A DNA stretch of 11,649 bases, taken from NCBI GenBank assembly GCA_023393815.1, contig JAEXBU010000070.1:1-11649 (forward strand). Direction: 5' to 3'. The notes below the pieces were generated by a model. That model made no database searches and was not told where the DNA came from. It saw only the letters and a list, made by a program, of their open reading frames with translations. The stretch is from Bacillota bacterium. GTDB taxonomy: Bacteria > Bacillota > Clostridia > Tissierellales > Peptoniphilaceae. Below are positions 1 through 5,743 of the stretch, in pieces. The position numbers were made by a program, and so were the translations under genes. How positions within the stretch are numbered: the first letter of the stretch is position 1; each line of letters opens with the position of its first letter.

Positions 1-1379
1 GCATCGAAGAGCCGATTTCTGTCTCCGGCTCGTAAGGTGCGGGGATCGATCAGGACGCGGTCTCTCGCGATGCGGGCGATAATGGGTATCCGCCACCGTC
101 GAAGGGCTTCTTCGATTTCTGCGGCGCTTTTTTCGGGATGGACGAGGGATGTGACATAGGTGTTCAGGTACTCGCCGGGACAGGAACCGCCGCCCACTTG
201 ACTGTGGTCCGGCTGCACGGTGGCGTCGTAGCCCAAGTGCGTTAAGTCTTCGGCCAGTGCTTGCGCTTCGGCCTTTATGGCTTCGGCAGGCTTTGTAATC
301 ATGGCGAGGACGGGGATTTCTTTTCGCGCTGCCTGCGGATTGCGGTAGCTTTCCAAAGTGGCCTCGAGAGCGGCAAAACTCATTTTGTCCATACGCACCA
401 CCCGCGCCAAGGGATGACGCTTCATGCGGTCAATGTATTTCTTTTTTCCGATGACGATGCCCGCTTGAGGGCCGCCCAAAAGTTTGTCTCCGCTAAAGAG
501 AACCAAGTCCGCGCCGGATTGCAAGGCGCCGATGACCGTGGGCTCGGTGATGCCTACGTCGGATAAATCGTGCATCAGGCCGCTTCCTAAATCGTAAACA
601 AAGGGCAAATTCCGTTTGTGGGCGATGGATTTGAGTGTTTCCGCATCCACTTCTTCGGTAAAGCCCACGATTTTAAAATTGCTTCGGTGAACCTTTACGA
701 TCATTTGGGCGTCCTCGACGTCGGCCGCTCGCTCGTAGTCGTAGGCGTGTACTTTGTTGGTGGTGCCGATTTCCATAAGTCGGGCTCCGGACAGTTCGAT
801 AATTTCCGGCACCCGGAAGGAACCACCGATTTCCACCAGTTCTCCGCGGCTCACCACCACGCCGCCGCCGTCGGTTAAGGCACTAATGGCGAGGAGAACC
901 GCCGAGGCGTTGTTGTTCACCACCATGGCGTCTTCCGCACCGGTGATGTCTTTTAAGAGCTTTTGCAGGATGCTGTGGCGGCTGCCTCGCTTGCCCGCGT
1001 CGATGTCGTATTCCAAATTGGCGTAGGAAGCCGTGAGTTGTTCGACATTTTGAATGGCGCGTTCGCTTAACAGAGAACGGCCCAAATTTGTATGCAAAAT
1101 GACGCCGGTTGCGTTAATCACCGGGCGCAACGTCGGCGTCATTTGCCGCATAATTTGATTGTCGATGCGCCGGTGGATTTCCTCCATGGAAGCCAGAGCC
1201 GCGCAGCGGGTTTCGTCATCCGCGGCTTTTATGTCTTCGCGAATGGCATTCAAGGCGCTTCTTACCGCGTTTTTCAATGCCACAGGGTCTTTATTCGACG
1301 TCTTTAAACTCTCCAACACGTCGTTCACCTGCGGCAGACGCCGCAAGTATTTCGATTTTTCTTTCATAGTTAAGTTCAT
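1..1379 (-). CDS. selA: L-seryl-tRNA(Sec) selenium transferase SelA (C-terminus cut by window edge)
   Basis: SelA is the PLP-dependent cytosolic enzyme that converts Ser-tRNA(Sec) to Sec-tRNA(Sec) using selenophosphate. My reverse-strand translation is open from the ATG at 1379 to base 1, about 459 codons. The family is usually around 460-475 residues, so only a short C-terminal tail is missing. Visible family features are an N-terminal helical region, INATGVILHTNLGRS (tRNA/active-site entry), GSRHSILQKLL, DAMVVNNNASAVLL, and the PLP site SGDKLLGGPQAG with the Schiff-base lysine at Lys299 (codon 483-485). The start at 1379 is preferred because a GGCGGAG ribosome site lies just upstream. The next ATG (1367) has none. 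It starts 3 nt after the LysR gene stop, so the two are surely co-transcribed. It supplies the Sec-tRNA needed by prdB and acts on the selC product encoded in the same window. selB could follow beyond the edge, but this is not seen. Confidence 0.95.
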   Translation of the reverse strand, partial: MNLTMKEKSKYLRRLPQVNDVLESLKTSNKDPVALKNAVRSALNAIREDIKAADDETRCAALASMEEIHRRIDNQIMRQMTPTLRPVINATGVILHTNLGRSLLSERAIQNVEQLTASYANLEYDIDAGKRGSRHSILQKLLKDITGAEDAMVVNNNASAVLLAISALTDGGGVVVSRGELVEIGGSFRVPEIIELSGARLMEIGTTNKVHAYDYERAADVEDAQMIVKVHRSNFKIVGFTEEVDAETLKSIAHKRNLPFVYDLGSGLMHDLSDVGITEPTVIGALQSGADLVLFSGDKLLGGPQAGIVIGKKKYIDRMKRHPLARVVRMDKMSFAALEATLESYRNPQAARKEIPVLAMITKPAEAIKAEAQALAEDLTHLGYDATVQPDHSQVGGGSCPGEYLNTYVTSLVHPEKSAAEIEEALRRWRIPIIARIARDRVLIDPRTLRAGDRNRLFD

Positions 1380-1382
1380 GGA

Positions 1383-2288
1383 TTACTCCGCCTTTTCATG
1401 GATGTATTGTTTAAACTCCTGTGCCGGAAGGGACAGGGCCGTGTTCTTGTTCCATACCATATAAAAATCCCGCGTCATGTGCAACTCTTTAATTTTAAAG
1501 ATCAGATAATTGCGCGCTTCATAATTTTCGTAAGCCGAGATCTTTGAAATGACGGAAATTCCCAGGCCGTACTCCACGCATTTTTTAATAGATTCGATGT
1601 GGGTCAAAAGGGCGCTCATGCCCCATTGCGTGGAAGAGTAACCCAGTTTTTCCACTTCCTTTTCAAATTGTCGGCGGGTGGCGGACCCTTCTTCCCGCCA
1701 AATAAAGTTTTCGCCGATAATTTCCTTAATACTCAACGAAGTATCCCGGCGATGCATGGCCAAGTACTTTTCGTTTTTCGGGCAGATCAACACCAAGGGG
1801 TCGGTAAGCACCTTTTCCGAACCCAGAGCCGCGTTGGGTTTTTTTCCCAAAAAGCCCAAGTCCCCCTGCCCGGCCAAAAGGTTGTTTTCGACCATGTCGC
1901 TGTCCGATTGATCGATAAAAAAGCGCACGAAAGGGTGTTTGTCGCGAAATTCGATTAAGTGTTGAGGAAGCCACGATTCCCCGATCACCGACGAGACTTG
2001 CATGGACAACACCCCAGCCACGTCTTCCCGTACCTCTTTTCGCACTTCCCGAAGGGCTTCGTCCCGGGTATTAATAAGATCCACGGCGTAGCTGTAGAGC
2101 TTTTTGCCCTCTTCCGTTAAAATCGCCTCGCCCCGATTGCGATTGATTAAGATCACGCCCAATTCTTTTTCCAAGCTGATCACGTGAGCACTAATGGTGG
2201 GCTGAGTTAGAAAAGCTGCATCTGCCGCGCGGGAAAAACTTTTGTATTTCACCACATTGACAAAAGCGCTGATTTGTTTAAAGTCCAT
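1383..2288 (-). CDS. LysR-family transcriptional regulator, probably selenium-metabolism associated
   Basis: The protein is 301 aa, the usual LysR length. The N-terminal winged helix-turn-helix is at about residues 1-62 (MDFKQISAFVNVVKYKSFSR, AADAAFLTQPTISAHVISLE, LTEEGKKLYSYA). The rest is the periplasmic-binding-like effector domain, with the expected DxG(D)LGF pattern (GQGDLGFLGKK). The ATG at 2288 is chosen because AGGAGG stands 6 nt upstream. An ATG 45 nt further upstream (2333) has no ribosome site and would add a tail unlike the family. It is the first gene of a lysR-selA pair on the minus strand. A LysR family linked to selenium genes is known and this resembles it, but the effector is not evident; selenium species, proline or cysteine are possible. 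A T-N11-A dyad lies upstream at 2406-2428, fitting autoregulation. Control of the divergent prd genes is inference. Confidence 0.88.
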   Translation of the reverse strand: MDFKQISAFVNVVKYKSFSRAADAAFLTQPTISAHVISLEKELGVILINRNRGEAILTEEGKKLYSYAVDLINTRDEALREVRKEVREDVAGVLSMQVSSVIGESWLPQHLIEFRDKHPFVRFFIDQSDSDMVENNLLAGQGDLGFLGKKPNAALGSEKVLTDPLVLICPKNEKYLAMHRRDTSLSIKEIIGENFIWREEGSATRRQFEKEVEKLGYSSTQWGMSALLTHIESIKKCVEYGLGISVISKISAYENYEARNYLIFKIKELHMTRDFYMVWNKNTALSLPAQEFKQYIHEKAE

Positions 2289-2343
2289 AAATTCCTCCTG
2301 AAGTCGAATCGTCCGCCATCGTTTACTCCTCATAGAATAGAAG

Positions 2344-2349
2344 ATTATA
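2344..2349 (-). promoter_or_regulatory. Putative -10 box of the lysR-selA operon
   Basis: The minus strand reads TATAAT here, about 56-61 nt upstream of the lysR ATG. No good -35 hexamer stands 16-18 nt upstream, where the sequence is close to CATAGA. That would suit an activator-dependent promoter, as is common for LysR-regulated genes. Confidence 0.4.
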
Positions 2350-2405
2350 ATAAGTTTAAAAATTTATCTATGAAGGTATTTTATCACAGATTGGAAATTA
2401 TAGCG

Positions 2406-2428
2406 CACTATCGTTATTTCGTATAGTG
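2406..2428. promoter_or_regulatory. Candidate LysR-type operator, CACTAT-N11-ATAGTG
   Basis: Perfect 6-bp arms CACTAT (2406-2411) and ATAGTG (2423-2428) flank 11 bases, giving the T-N11-A dyad typical of LysR-family binding sites. Its centre is about 70 bp upstream of the putative lysR -10, close to where the recognition site of such regulators usually sits. Binding by the adjacent LysR protein is inference. Confidence 0.4.
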
Positions 2429-2450
2429 TACGCAAGTCTATAAAAAAAGC

Positions 2451-2464
2451 CTTTCACGTGAAAG
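2451..2464. repeat. Perfect 14-bp palindrome CTTTCACGTGAAAG
   Basis: The sequence is self-complementary without a spacer. On the minus strand it is followed by GGC and seven T residues, so a small ACGT-loop hairpin plus U-tract could act as a weak minus-strand terminator. As DNA it could equally be an operator. The sequence alone does not decide. Confidence 0.4.
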
Positions 2465-2516
2465 AAAAAACGATAAAGGAAAACGGCGACGGGGAACGCA
2501 TTGTCGGGCGATAGGG

Positions 2517-2557
2517 GGAAAATACGAGGAAAGCGAAAGAGTATTTTCCTTTCGCTT
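2517..2557. repeat. Two interlocked 9-bp inverted repeats
   Basis: GGAAAATAC (2517-2525) is complementary to GTATTTTCC (2541-2549). AAGCGAAAG (2531-2539) is complementary to CTTTCGCTT (2549-2557). The arms alternate A-B-A'-B' and share base 2549, so as RNA only one hairpin can form fully at a time. The element lies 49 bp upstream of the -35 box of the short prdA-like gene. Confidence 0.55.
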
Positions 2558-2605
2558 GGAAAGAGCCATGTCGTCGAACAAAGAAAATAGCTGAAAAGTA
2601 GCGGT

Positions 2606-2634
2606 TTGACCTCTTTTTTTATACTTGCTATAAT
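2606..2634 (+). promoter_or_regulatory. Sigma-A promoter of the short prdA-like gene
   Basis: TTGACC (2606-2611) and TATAAT (2629-2634) are separated by exactly 17 bp. Transcription should begin near 2641, leaving a leader of about 80 nt. The -35 region (TTTGACCTC), the spacing and the -10 with its following CG match the prdA promoter at 3419-3447. No -24/-12 sigma-54 signature was seen. Confidence 0.75.
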
Positions 2635-2642
2635 CGACGTGA

Positions 2643-2663
2643 AATCGGGAAAACGTCCCGATT
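2643..2663 (+). promoter_or_regulatory. 5'-leader hairpin of the short prdA-like mRNA
   Basis: AATCGGGA (2643-2650) and TCCCGATT (2656-2663) form a perfect 8-bp stem with loop AAACG. It begins within a few bases of the predicted transcription start, as mRNA-stabilising 5' hairpins do. No U-tract follows, so it is not a terminator. Confidence 0.5.
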
Positions 2664-2722
2664 CTATCGCAATGCATTGAGAAGAGGCTTGAGAAAGTCC
2701 CGGAGAACAGAAGGAGGCACTT

Positions 2723-3136
2723 ATGTCTATTACCAAAGAAACAGCTATGCAACACAAAGACGATCCCGCAGTTACCTGCTGCCGCTTTGAAGCCGGTGAA
2801 ACCATCGAACCCTCGAACTTGGAAGACCCGGCGATTTTTGCCGACTTGGAAGATTCCGGCTTGTTGGAAATCACCGACGCCACTTTAACCATCGGCGAAG
2901 TTTTGGGTGCGAAATTGACGGCAACCGTCGATTCTCTCACGCCATTGACGAAGGATTTGTTGGAAGATCTTCCGGAAGAGGATAGGGAAGAAGAAGTGGA
3001 AGAAGTCGAAGGTGCGGAACCCGTCGCGGAAGTCGTCCCCGTTGCGCAAGGAACCGCACCCGTCGTTACGGGTTATGCGACCTTAAAGATTGCCAAGGGC
3101 GAAAATATCGAAATATCCTTCCCGGTTTACGGTTGA
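2723..3136 (+). CDS. Free-standing paralogue of the PrdA N-terminal domain
   Basis: This is a 137-aa acidic protein. Its first 85 residues match PrdA of this window at 75 positions, including the Cys19-Cys20 pair (DDPAVTCCRFEAGE). It continues through an acidic, Val/Pro/Ala-rich linker and the GYATLKIAKGENIEISFPV segment, then stops just where PrdA enters its second Ala-rich linker. It lacks the whole reductase core and the pyruvoyl-forming cysteine, so it cannot be a reductase. The reading frame is under selection: the first 26 codons differ from prdA by 10 synonymous changes and no amino-acid change. It has its own promoter and a strong AAGGAGG site 5 nt before the ATG, so it is expressed rather than debris. 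A role as an extra redox or docking partner of the PrdA/PrdB complex, using the CC pair, is a guess. The stop is TGA; see the separate finding. Confidence 0.85.
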   Translation: MSITKETAMQHKDDPAVTCCRFEAGETIEPSNLEDPAIFADLEDSGLLEITDATLTIGEVLGAKLTATVDSLTPLTKDLLEDLPEEDREEEVEEVEGAEPVAEVVPVAQGTAPVVTGYATLKIAKGENIEISFPVYG

Positions 3137-3335
3137 TTTGTTACCGGTTCAGGGTGTAATAGATTAAAACCGCGAGCTTATTTATTTACCTATAGATCCG
3201 GCTATAGAGAAAATGCGCGAACTATCGATAACCTAAATAGAGCGTCGAAGTTTATCGATCGAGTATTTTTCCGGGAAAATATTTATGAGTTAAATGGGAT
3301 GAATTCATGTGTTGGAGGATCTCATAGGAAATAAA

Positions 3336-3391
3336 AGGAAAATGCGACTTCATTTTTCCTCTCTGAATCGCTTGCGAAGACGCAGTTTTTT
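3336..3391 (+). terminator. Possible weak terminator(s) after the short prdA-like gene
   Basis: AGGAAAATG (3336-3344) pairs with CATTTTTCCT (3351-3360), with one bulged T. Further on, CTTGCG/CGCAG (3371-3385, loop AAGA) is followed by six T residues (3386-3391). Both stems are short or AT-rich, so some read-through into prdA is likely. Confidence 0.35.
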
Positions 3392-3418
3392 AAACGAAAT
3401 TTTCGCCATTTGTGTGAT

Positions 3419-3447
3419 TTGACCTCCATTTTGCTTGTTGATATAAT
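3419..3447 (+). promoter_or_regulatory. Sigma-A promoter of the prdA operon
   Basis: TTGACC (3419-3424), a 17-bp spacer and TATAAT (3442-3447) make a near-consensus promoter. Start of transcription is expected near 3454, giving a leader of about 120 nt. The core matches the promoter at 2606-2634 while the flanks differ. Confidence 0.78.
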
Positions 3448-3507
3448 CGTAACAGAACGATGGGTTACCATGATTATGGTTTTCAAACACACAACGTTTA
3501 GGATGGA

Positions 3508-3555
3508 AATTGTTCGATCCGATATAGATGCAAGGGCCTTGCATCTCGAACAGTT
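3508..3555 (+). promoter_or_regulatory. Bipartite hairpin in the prdA 5' leader
   Basis: An outer stem pairs AATTGTTCGA (3508-3517) with TCGAACAGTT (3546-3555), with one G-U. An inner stem pairs AGATGCAAG (3526-3534) with CTTGCATCT (3538-3546) around loop GGC. Base 3546 is shared, so one end pair is lost. An 8-nt bulge lies on the 5' side. The structure ends about 5 nt before the AAGGAGG ribosome site of prdA and has no U-tract. It could stabilise the mRNA or tune translation. Confidence 0.55.
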
Positions 3556-3573
3556 CACAAAAGGAGGAAGAAT

Positions 3574-5454
3574 ATGTCTATTACCAAAGAAACGGCAATG
3601 CAGCACAAAGACGATCCTGCTGTAACCTGTTGCCGATTCGAAGCCGGTGAGGTAGTTGAGCCTTCTACGTTAGAAGACCCTGCTATCTTCCCCGACCTGG
3701 AAGACACCGGTTTGTTGGAAATCACCGATGAAACATTGACCATTGGCCAAGTTCTCGGTGCAAAATTGAAAGAAACCGTCGACTCCCTAACTCCCTTAAC
3801 CAAGGATCTCGTAGAAGATCTTCCGGAACAAGGATTAGGCGAAGAAGAAAAAGAAGAAGCCGAAGCGCCTGTTGTCGCTGCTCCGGTTGCACAAGCACCG
3901 GTCGCTGCACCGTCCGTTGGCGGGTACGCAACTATTAAGATCGCGAAGGGCGAAAACATCGAAGTTACATTCCCCGTCATCGCGGGCGCTGCCCAAGCAC
4001 CGGTCGCTGCCGAACAAGTAGCGCAAGCCGTCGCCGGCGAAGCAGCCGCAAAAGATGAAATTGTCGAAGGGGCAACCCACGAAATTCGTCACCTGAGAAA
4101 AGACTATTACACCATCGAAAAAGTAGAAAGAGGTCCCGAAACCAAGATTGAAGGCACCACCCTCTACATTCGCGAAGGCATCGAACAAGAAGTAATCGAT
4201 TCCCAAGAATTGGTGAAAGACTTCACGATCGATATCATTACGCCCGATCGTTATGACGAATATTCCGAAACCATCATGGACGTTCAACCGATCGCCACGA
4301 AAGAAGAAGGCGAATTAGGTTCCGGCGTTACCCGCGTTCTCGACGGCGTAATCTTAATGTTGACCGGTACCGACGAAGGCGGCGTACAAATCGGCGAATT
4401 CGGTTCTTCCGAAGGCGAAATGGACAGAAACATTATGTTCAACCGTCCCGGCAGCCCGGATATGGGTGAAACTTTCATCAAGTGTGAAGTTACCATTCAA
4501 GCCAAGACCAACATGGAACGTCGCGGGCCCATGGCCGCGCACCACGCAGCGGACCACATGACCGAAGAAATCCGCAACGCCTTAAAAGAATACGAAGCAA
4601 CTCCGGTTCGAAGCGAAGAATTCTCTCACGTGAGAAAAGAAGGCCGCAAGAAAGTCCTATTAATTAAGGAAATCATGGGCCAAGGCGCTATGCACGACAA
4701 CTTGTTGCTCCCTGTAGAACCCTGCGGATGGTTAGGCGGCAAGCCCAATGTTGACTTAGGGAACCTTCCGATCATGCTCTCGCCCCTCGAAGTACTCGAC
4801 GGAGGTATTCACGCATTGACCTGTATCGGACCGGCATCCAAAGAAATGTCCAGACACTACTTCAGAGAACCGTTGGTACTCGAAGCATTGGCAGATGACG
4901 AAATCGACGTATTAGGCGTATTGCTTGTCGGATCGCCTCAAGCAAATACCGAAAAATTCTATGTATCGAAACGTCTCGGTATGATCGTCGAAGCCATCAA
5001 TCCGGACGGCGTTATCATCACTACCGAAGGATTCGGCAACAACCACATCGACTTCGGTTCTCACCACGAACAAGTCGGTATGCGCGGCATCCCCGTTGTA
5101 GGTATGTCCTTCTGCGCAGTACAAGGCGCACTCGTTACCGGTAACCAATACATGGTCGCCATGGTCGACAACAACAAGTCCAGACAAGGGATCGAAAACG
5201 AAATTCTCGAAAACAACACCCTTTGTCAAGAAGACGCGATCCGCGCCCTGGCTATGTTGAAGAACCAAATGGCCGGCGAAGAAATTAAACCGGCGGAACG
5301 GAAATGGAATCCGAACGTTAAGTTGAACAACGTGGACTTAATTAAGGAACAAACCGGCCGTGAATTTGAATTGCTCGACAACGAAACCGTCTTGAAGATG
5401 AGCAAGAAACGTCGTGAAATCTACGAAAAGGACGAAGCAGGAGAAGACAAATAA
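3574..5454 (+). CDS. prdA: D-proline reductase proprotein PrdA
   Basis: PrdA is the proprotein of D-proline reductase, which reductively opens D-proline to 5-aminovalerate in Stickland fermentation. The protein has 626 aa, matching the known 68-kDa precursor. An N-terminal domain (1-85) has the Cys19-Cys20 pair. An acidic and Ala/Pro-rich linker follows, then a GGYATIKIAKGENIEVTFPV segment (116-135) and a second Ala-rich linker (136-160). The reductase core runs from about 168. In the studied clostridial enzyme the precursor is cut at a cysteine that becomes the pyruvoyl group of a 23-kDa subunit. Here HALTCIGPAS places that residue at Cys417 (codon 4822-4824), leaving about 416 and 210 residues, which fits the 45- and 23-kDa products. 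AAGGAGG precedes the ATG by 6 nt. It is the first gene of the prdA-orf-prdB-prdD run. Residues 170-416 are paralogous to PrdD. Confidence 0.96.
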   Translation: MSITKETAMQHKDDPAVTCCRFEAGEVVEPSTLEDPAIFPDLEDTGLLEITDETLTIGQVLGAKLKETVDSLTPLTKDLVEDLPEQGLGEEEKEEAEAPVVAAPVAQAPVAAPSVGGYATIKIAKGENIEVTFPVIAGAAQAPVAAEQVAQAVAGEAAAKDEIVEGATHEIRHLRKDYYTIEKVERGPETKIEGTTLYIREGIEQEVIDSQELVKDFTIDIITPDRYDEYSETIMDVQPIATKEEGELGSGVTRVLDGVILMLTGTDEGGVQIGEFGSSEGEMDRNIMFNRPGSPDMGETFIKCEVTIQAKTNMERRGPMAAHHAADHMTEEIRNALKEYEATPVRSEEFSHVRKEGRKKVLLIKEIMGQGAMHDNLLLPVEPCGWLGGKPNVDLGNLPIMLSPLEVLDGGIHALTCIGPASKEMSRHYFREPLVLEALADDEIDVLGVLLVGSPQANTEKFYVSKRLGMIVEAINPDGVIITTEGFGNNHIDFGSHHEQVGMRGIPVVGMSFCAVQGALVTGNQYMVAMVDNNKSRQGIENEILENNTLCQEDAIRALAMLKNQMAGEEIKPAERKWNPNVKLNNVDLIKEQTGREFELLDNETVLKMSKKRREIYEKDEAGEDK

Positions 5455-5457
5455 TCC

Positions 5458-5721
5458 ATGGAAAAGCTTAGGTATATTTCAACGGAAACGTATTTGGAAG
5501 GTATTATCGTGCACTTGACCGACGTCGCGGTGACCATTGATTTCAAGGGCCGGATGGGTCAGCTGAAGGTGCCCCTTCGCTATATCATTTCCGACAATCC
5601 GCTACAAGAAGGAATGGAAGTCGGATTAATGATGACCATTCCCGAAGTCATTAACCCCGAGGTCAATGAAGGATACAAGCGAAATATCGAGCTTAGACGT
5701 GAAAGAGGTCTTCTGGACTGA
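5458..5721 (+). CDS. Small conserved prd-operon protein of unknown function
   Basis: The protein has 87 aa (MEKLRYISTETYLEGIIVHL and on), is soluble and lacks cysteines, signal peptide and membrane segments. It begins 3 nt after the prdA stop, with only a distant GGAGA inside prdA, so translational coupling is likely. It precedes prdB by 22 nt. Alternating hydrophobic residues (GIIVHLTDVAVTIDF, GQLKVPLRYIIS) suggest a small beta-barrel-like fold. From memory, small proteins between prdA and prdB occur in clostridial proline reductase clusters (CBO2463/CBO2479-type), and this probably belongs there, but I cannot confirm it. Its fixed place between the two catalytic subunit genes suggests help in PrdA processing or PrdA-PrdB assembly; that is inference. 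It ends in TGA followed by no useful open frame, showing that TGA also works as a plain stop in this operon. Confidence 0.8.
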   Translation: MEKLRYISTETYLEGIIVHLTDVAVTIDFKGRMGQLKVPLRYIISDNPLQEGMEVGLMMTIPEVINPEVNEGYKRNIELRRERGLLD

Positions 5722-5743
5722 GTTTCTTTAAGGAGGAAACAGA

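Larger units (their letters stand above)
2289..2722. other. Divergent regulatory intergenic region between lysR-selA and the prd genes
   Basis: This 434-bp gap has no convincing gene; the open frames crossing it on the minus strand lack ribosome sites and family features. From left to right it holds a TATAAT-like minus-strand -10 for lysR (2344-2349), a CACTAT-N11-ATAGTG dyad (2406-2428), and a perfect palindrome CTTTCACGTGAAAG (2451-2464). Interlocked inverted repeats (2517-2557), a strong plus-strand promoter (2606-2634) and a leader hairpin (2643-2663) follow. The listed elements are itemised separately. Confidence 0.7.
3137..3573. other. Intergenic region and leader upstream of prdA
   Basis: This is 437 bp without a recognised gene and without recognisable prdA sequence downstream of the short paralogue. 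It holds a near-palindrome TATTTTTCCGGGAAAATA (3264-3281), a hairpin AGGAAAATG/CATTTTTCCT (3336-3360), a weak terminator-like element (3371-3391), the prdA promoter (3419-3447) and the structured prdA leader (3508-3555). There is also an 8-bp inverted repeat ATCGATAA/TTATCGAT around 3224-3258. Confidence 0.6.

Noticed and set aside
2398..2940. Minus-strand 180-aa open frame across the lysR-prd intergenic region
   Set aside because: Most of its C-proximal and N-proximal content is the antisense of the short prdA-like gene or palindromic DNA; no ribosome site and no family resemblance.
3137..3573. Sigma-54 (-24/-12) promoter for prdA, expected if PrdR-like control existed
   Set aside because: No TGGCAC-N5-TTGCA-like sequence was found, while a near-consensus sigma-A promoter is present.
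3410..3625. Plus-strand 71-aa open frame over the prdA promoter and leader
   Set aside because: It starts upstream of the predicted transcription start, overlaps the prdA start in another frame and has no ribosome site.
5719..5721. TGA at the end of the 87-aa gene as a second selenocysteine codon
   Set aside because: The frame closes after about 18 codons, overlaps the prdB start and has no sensible extension; it is an ordinary stop.
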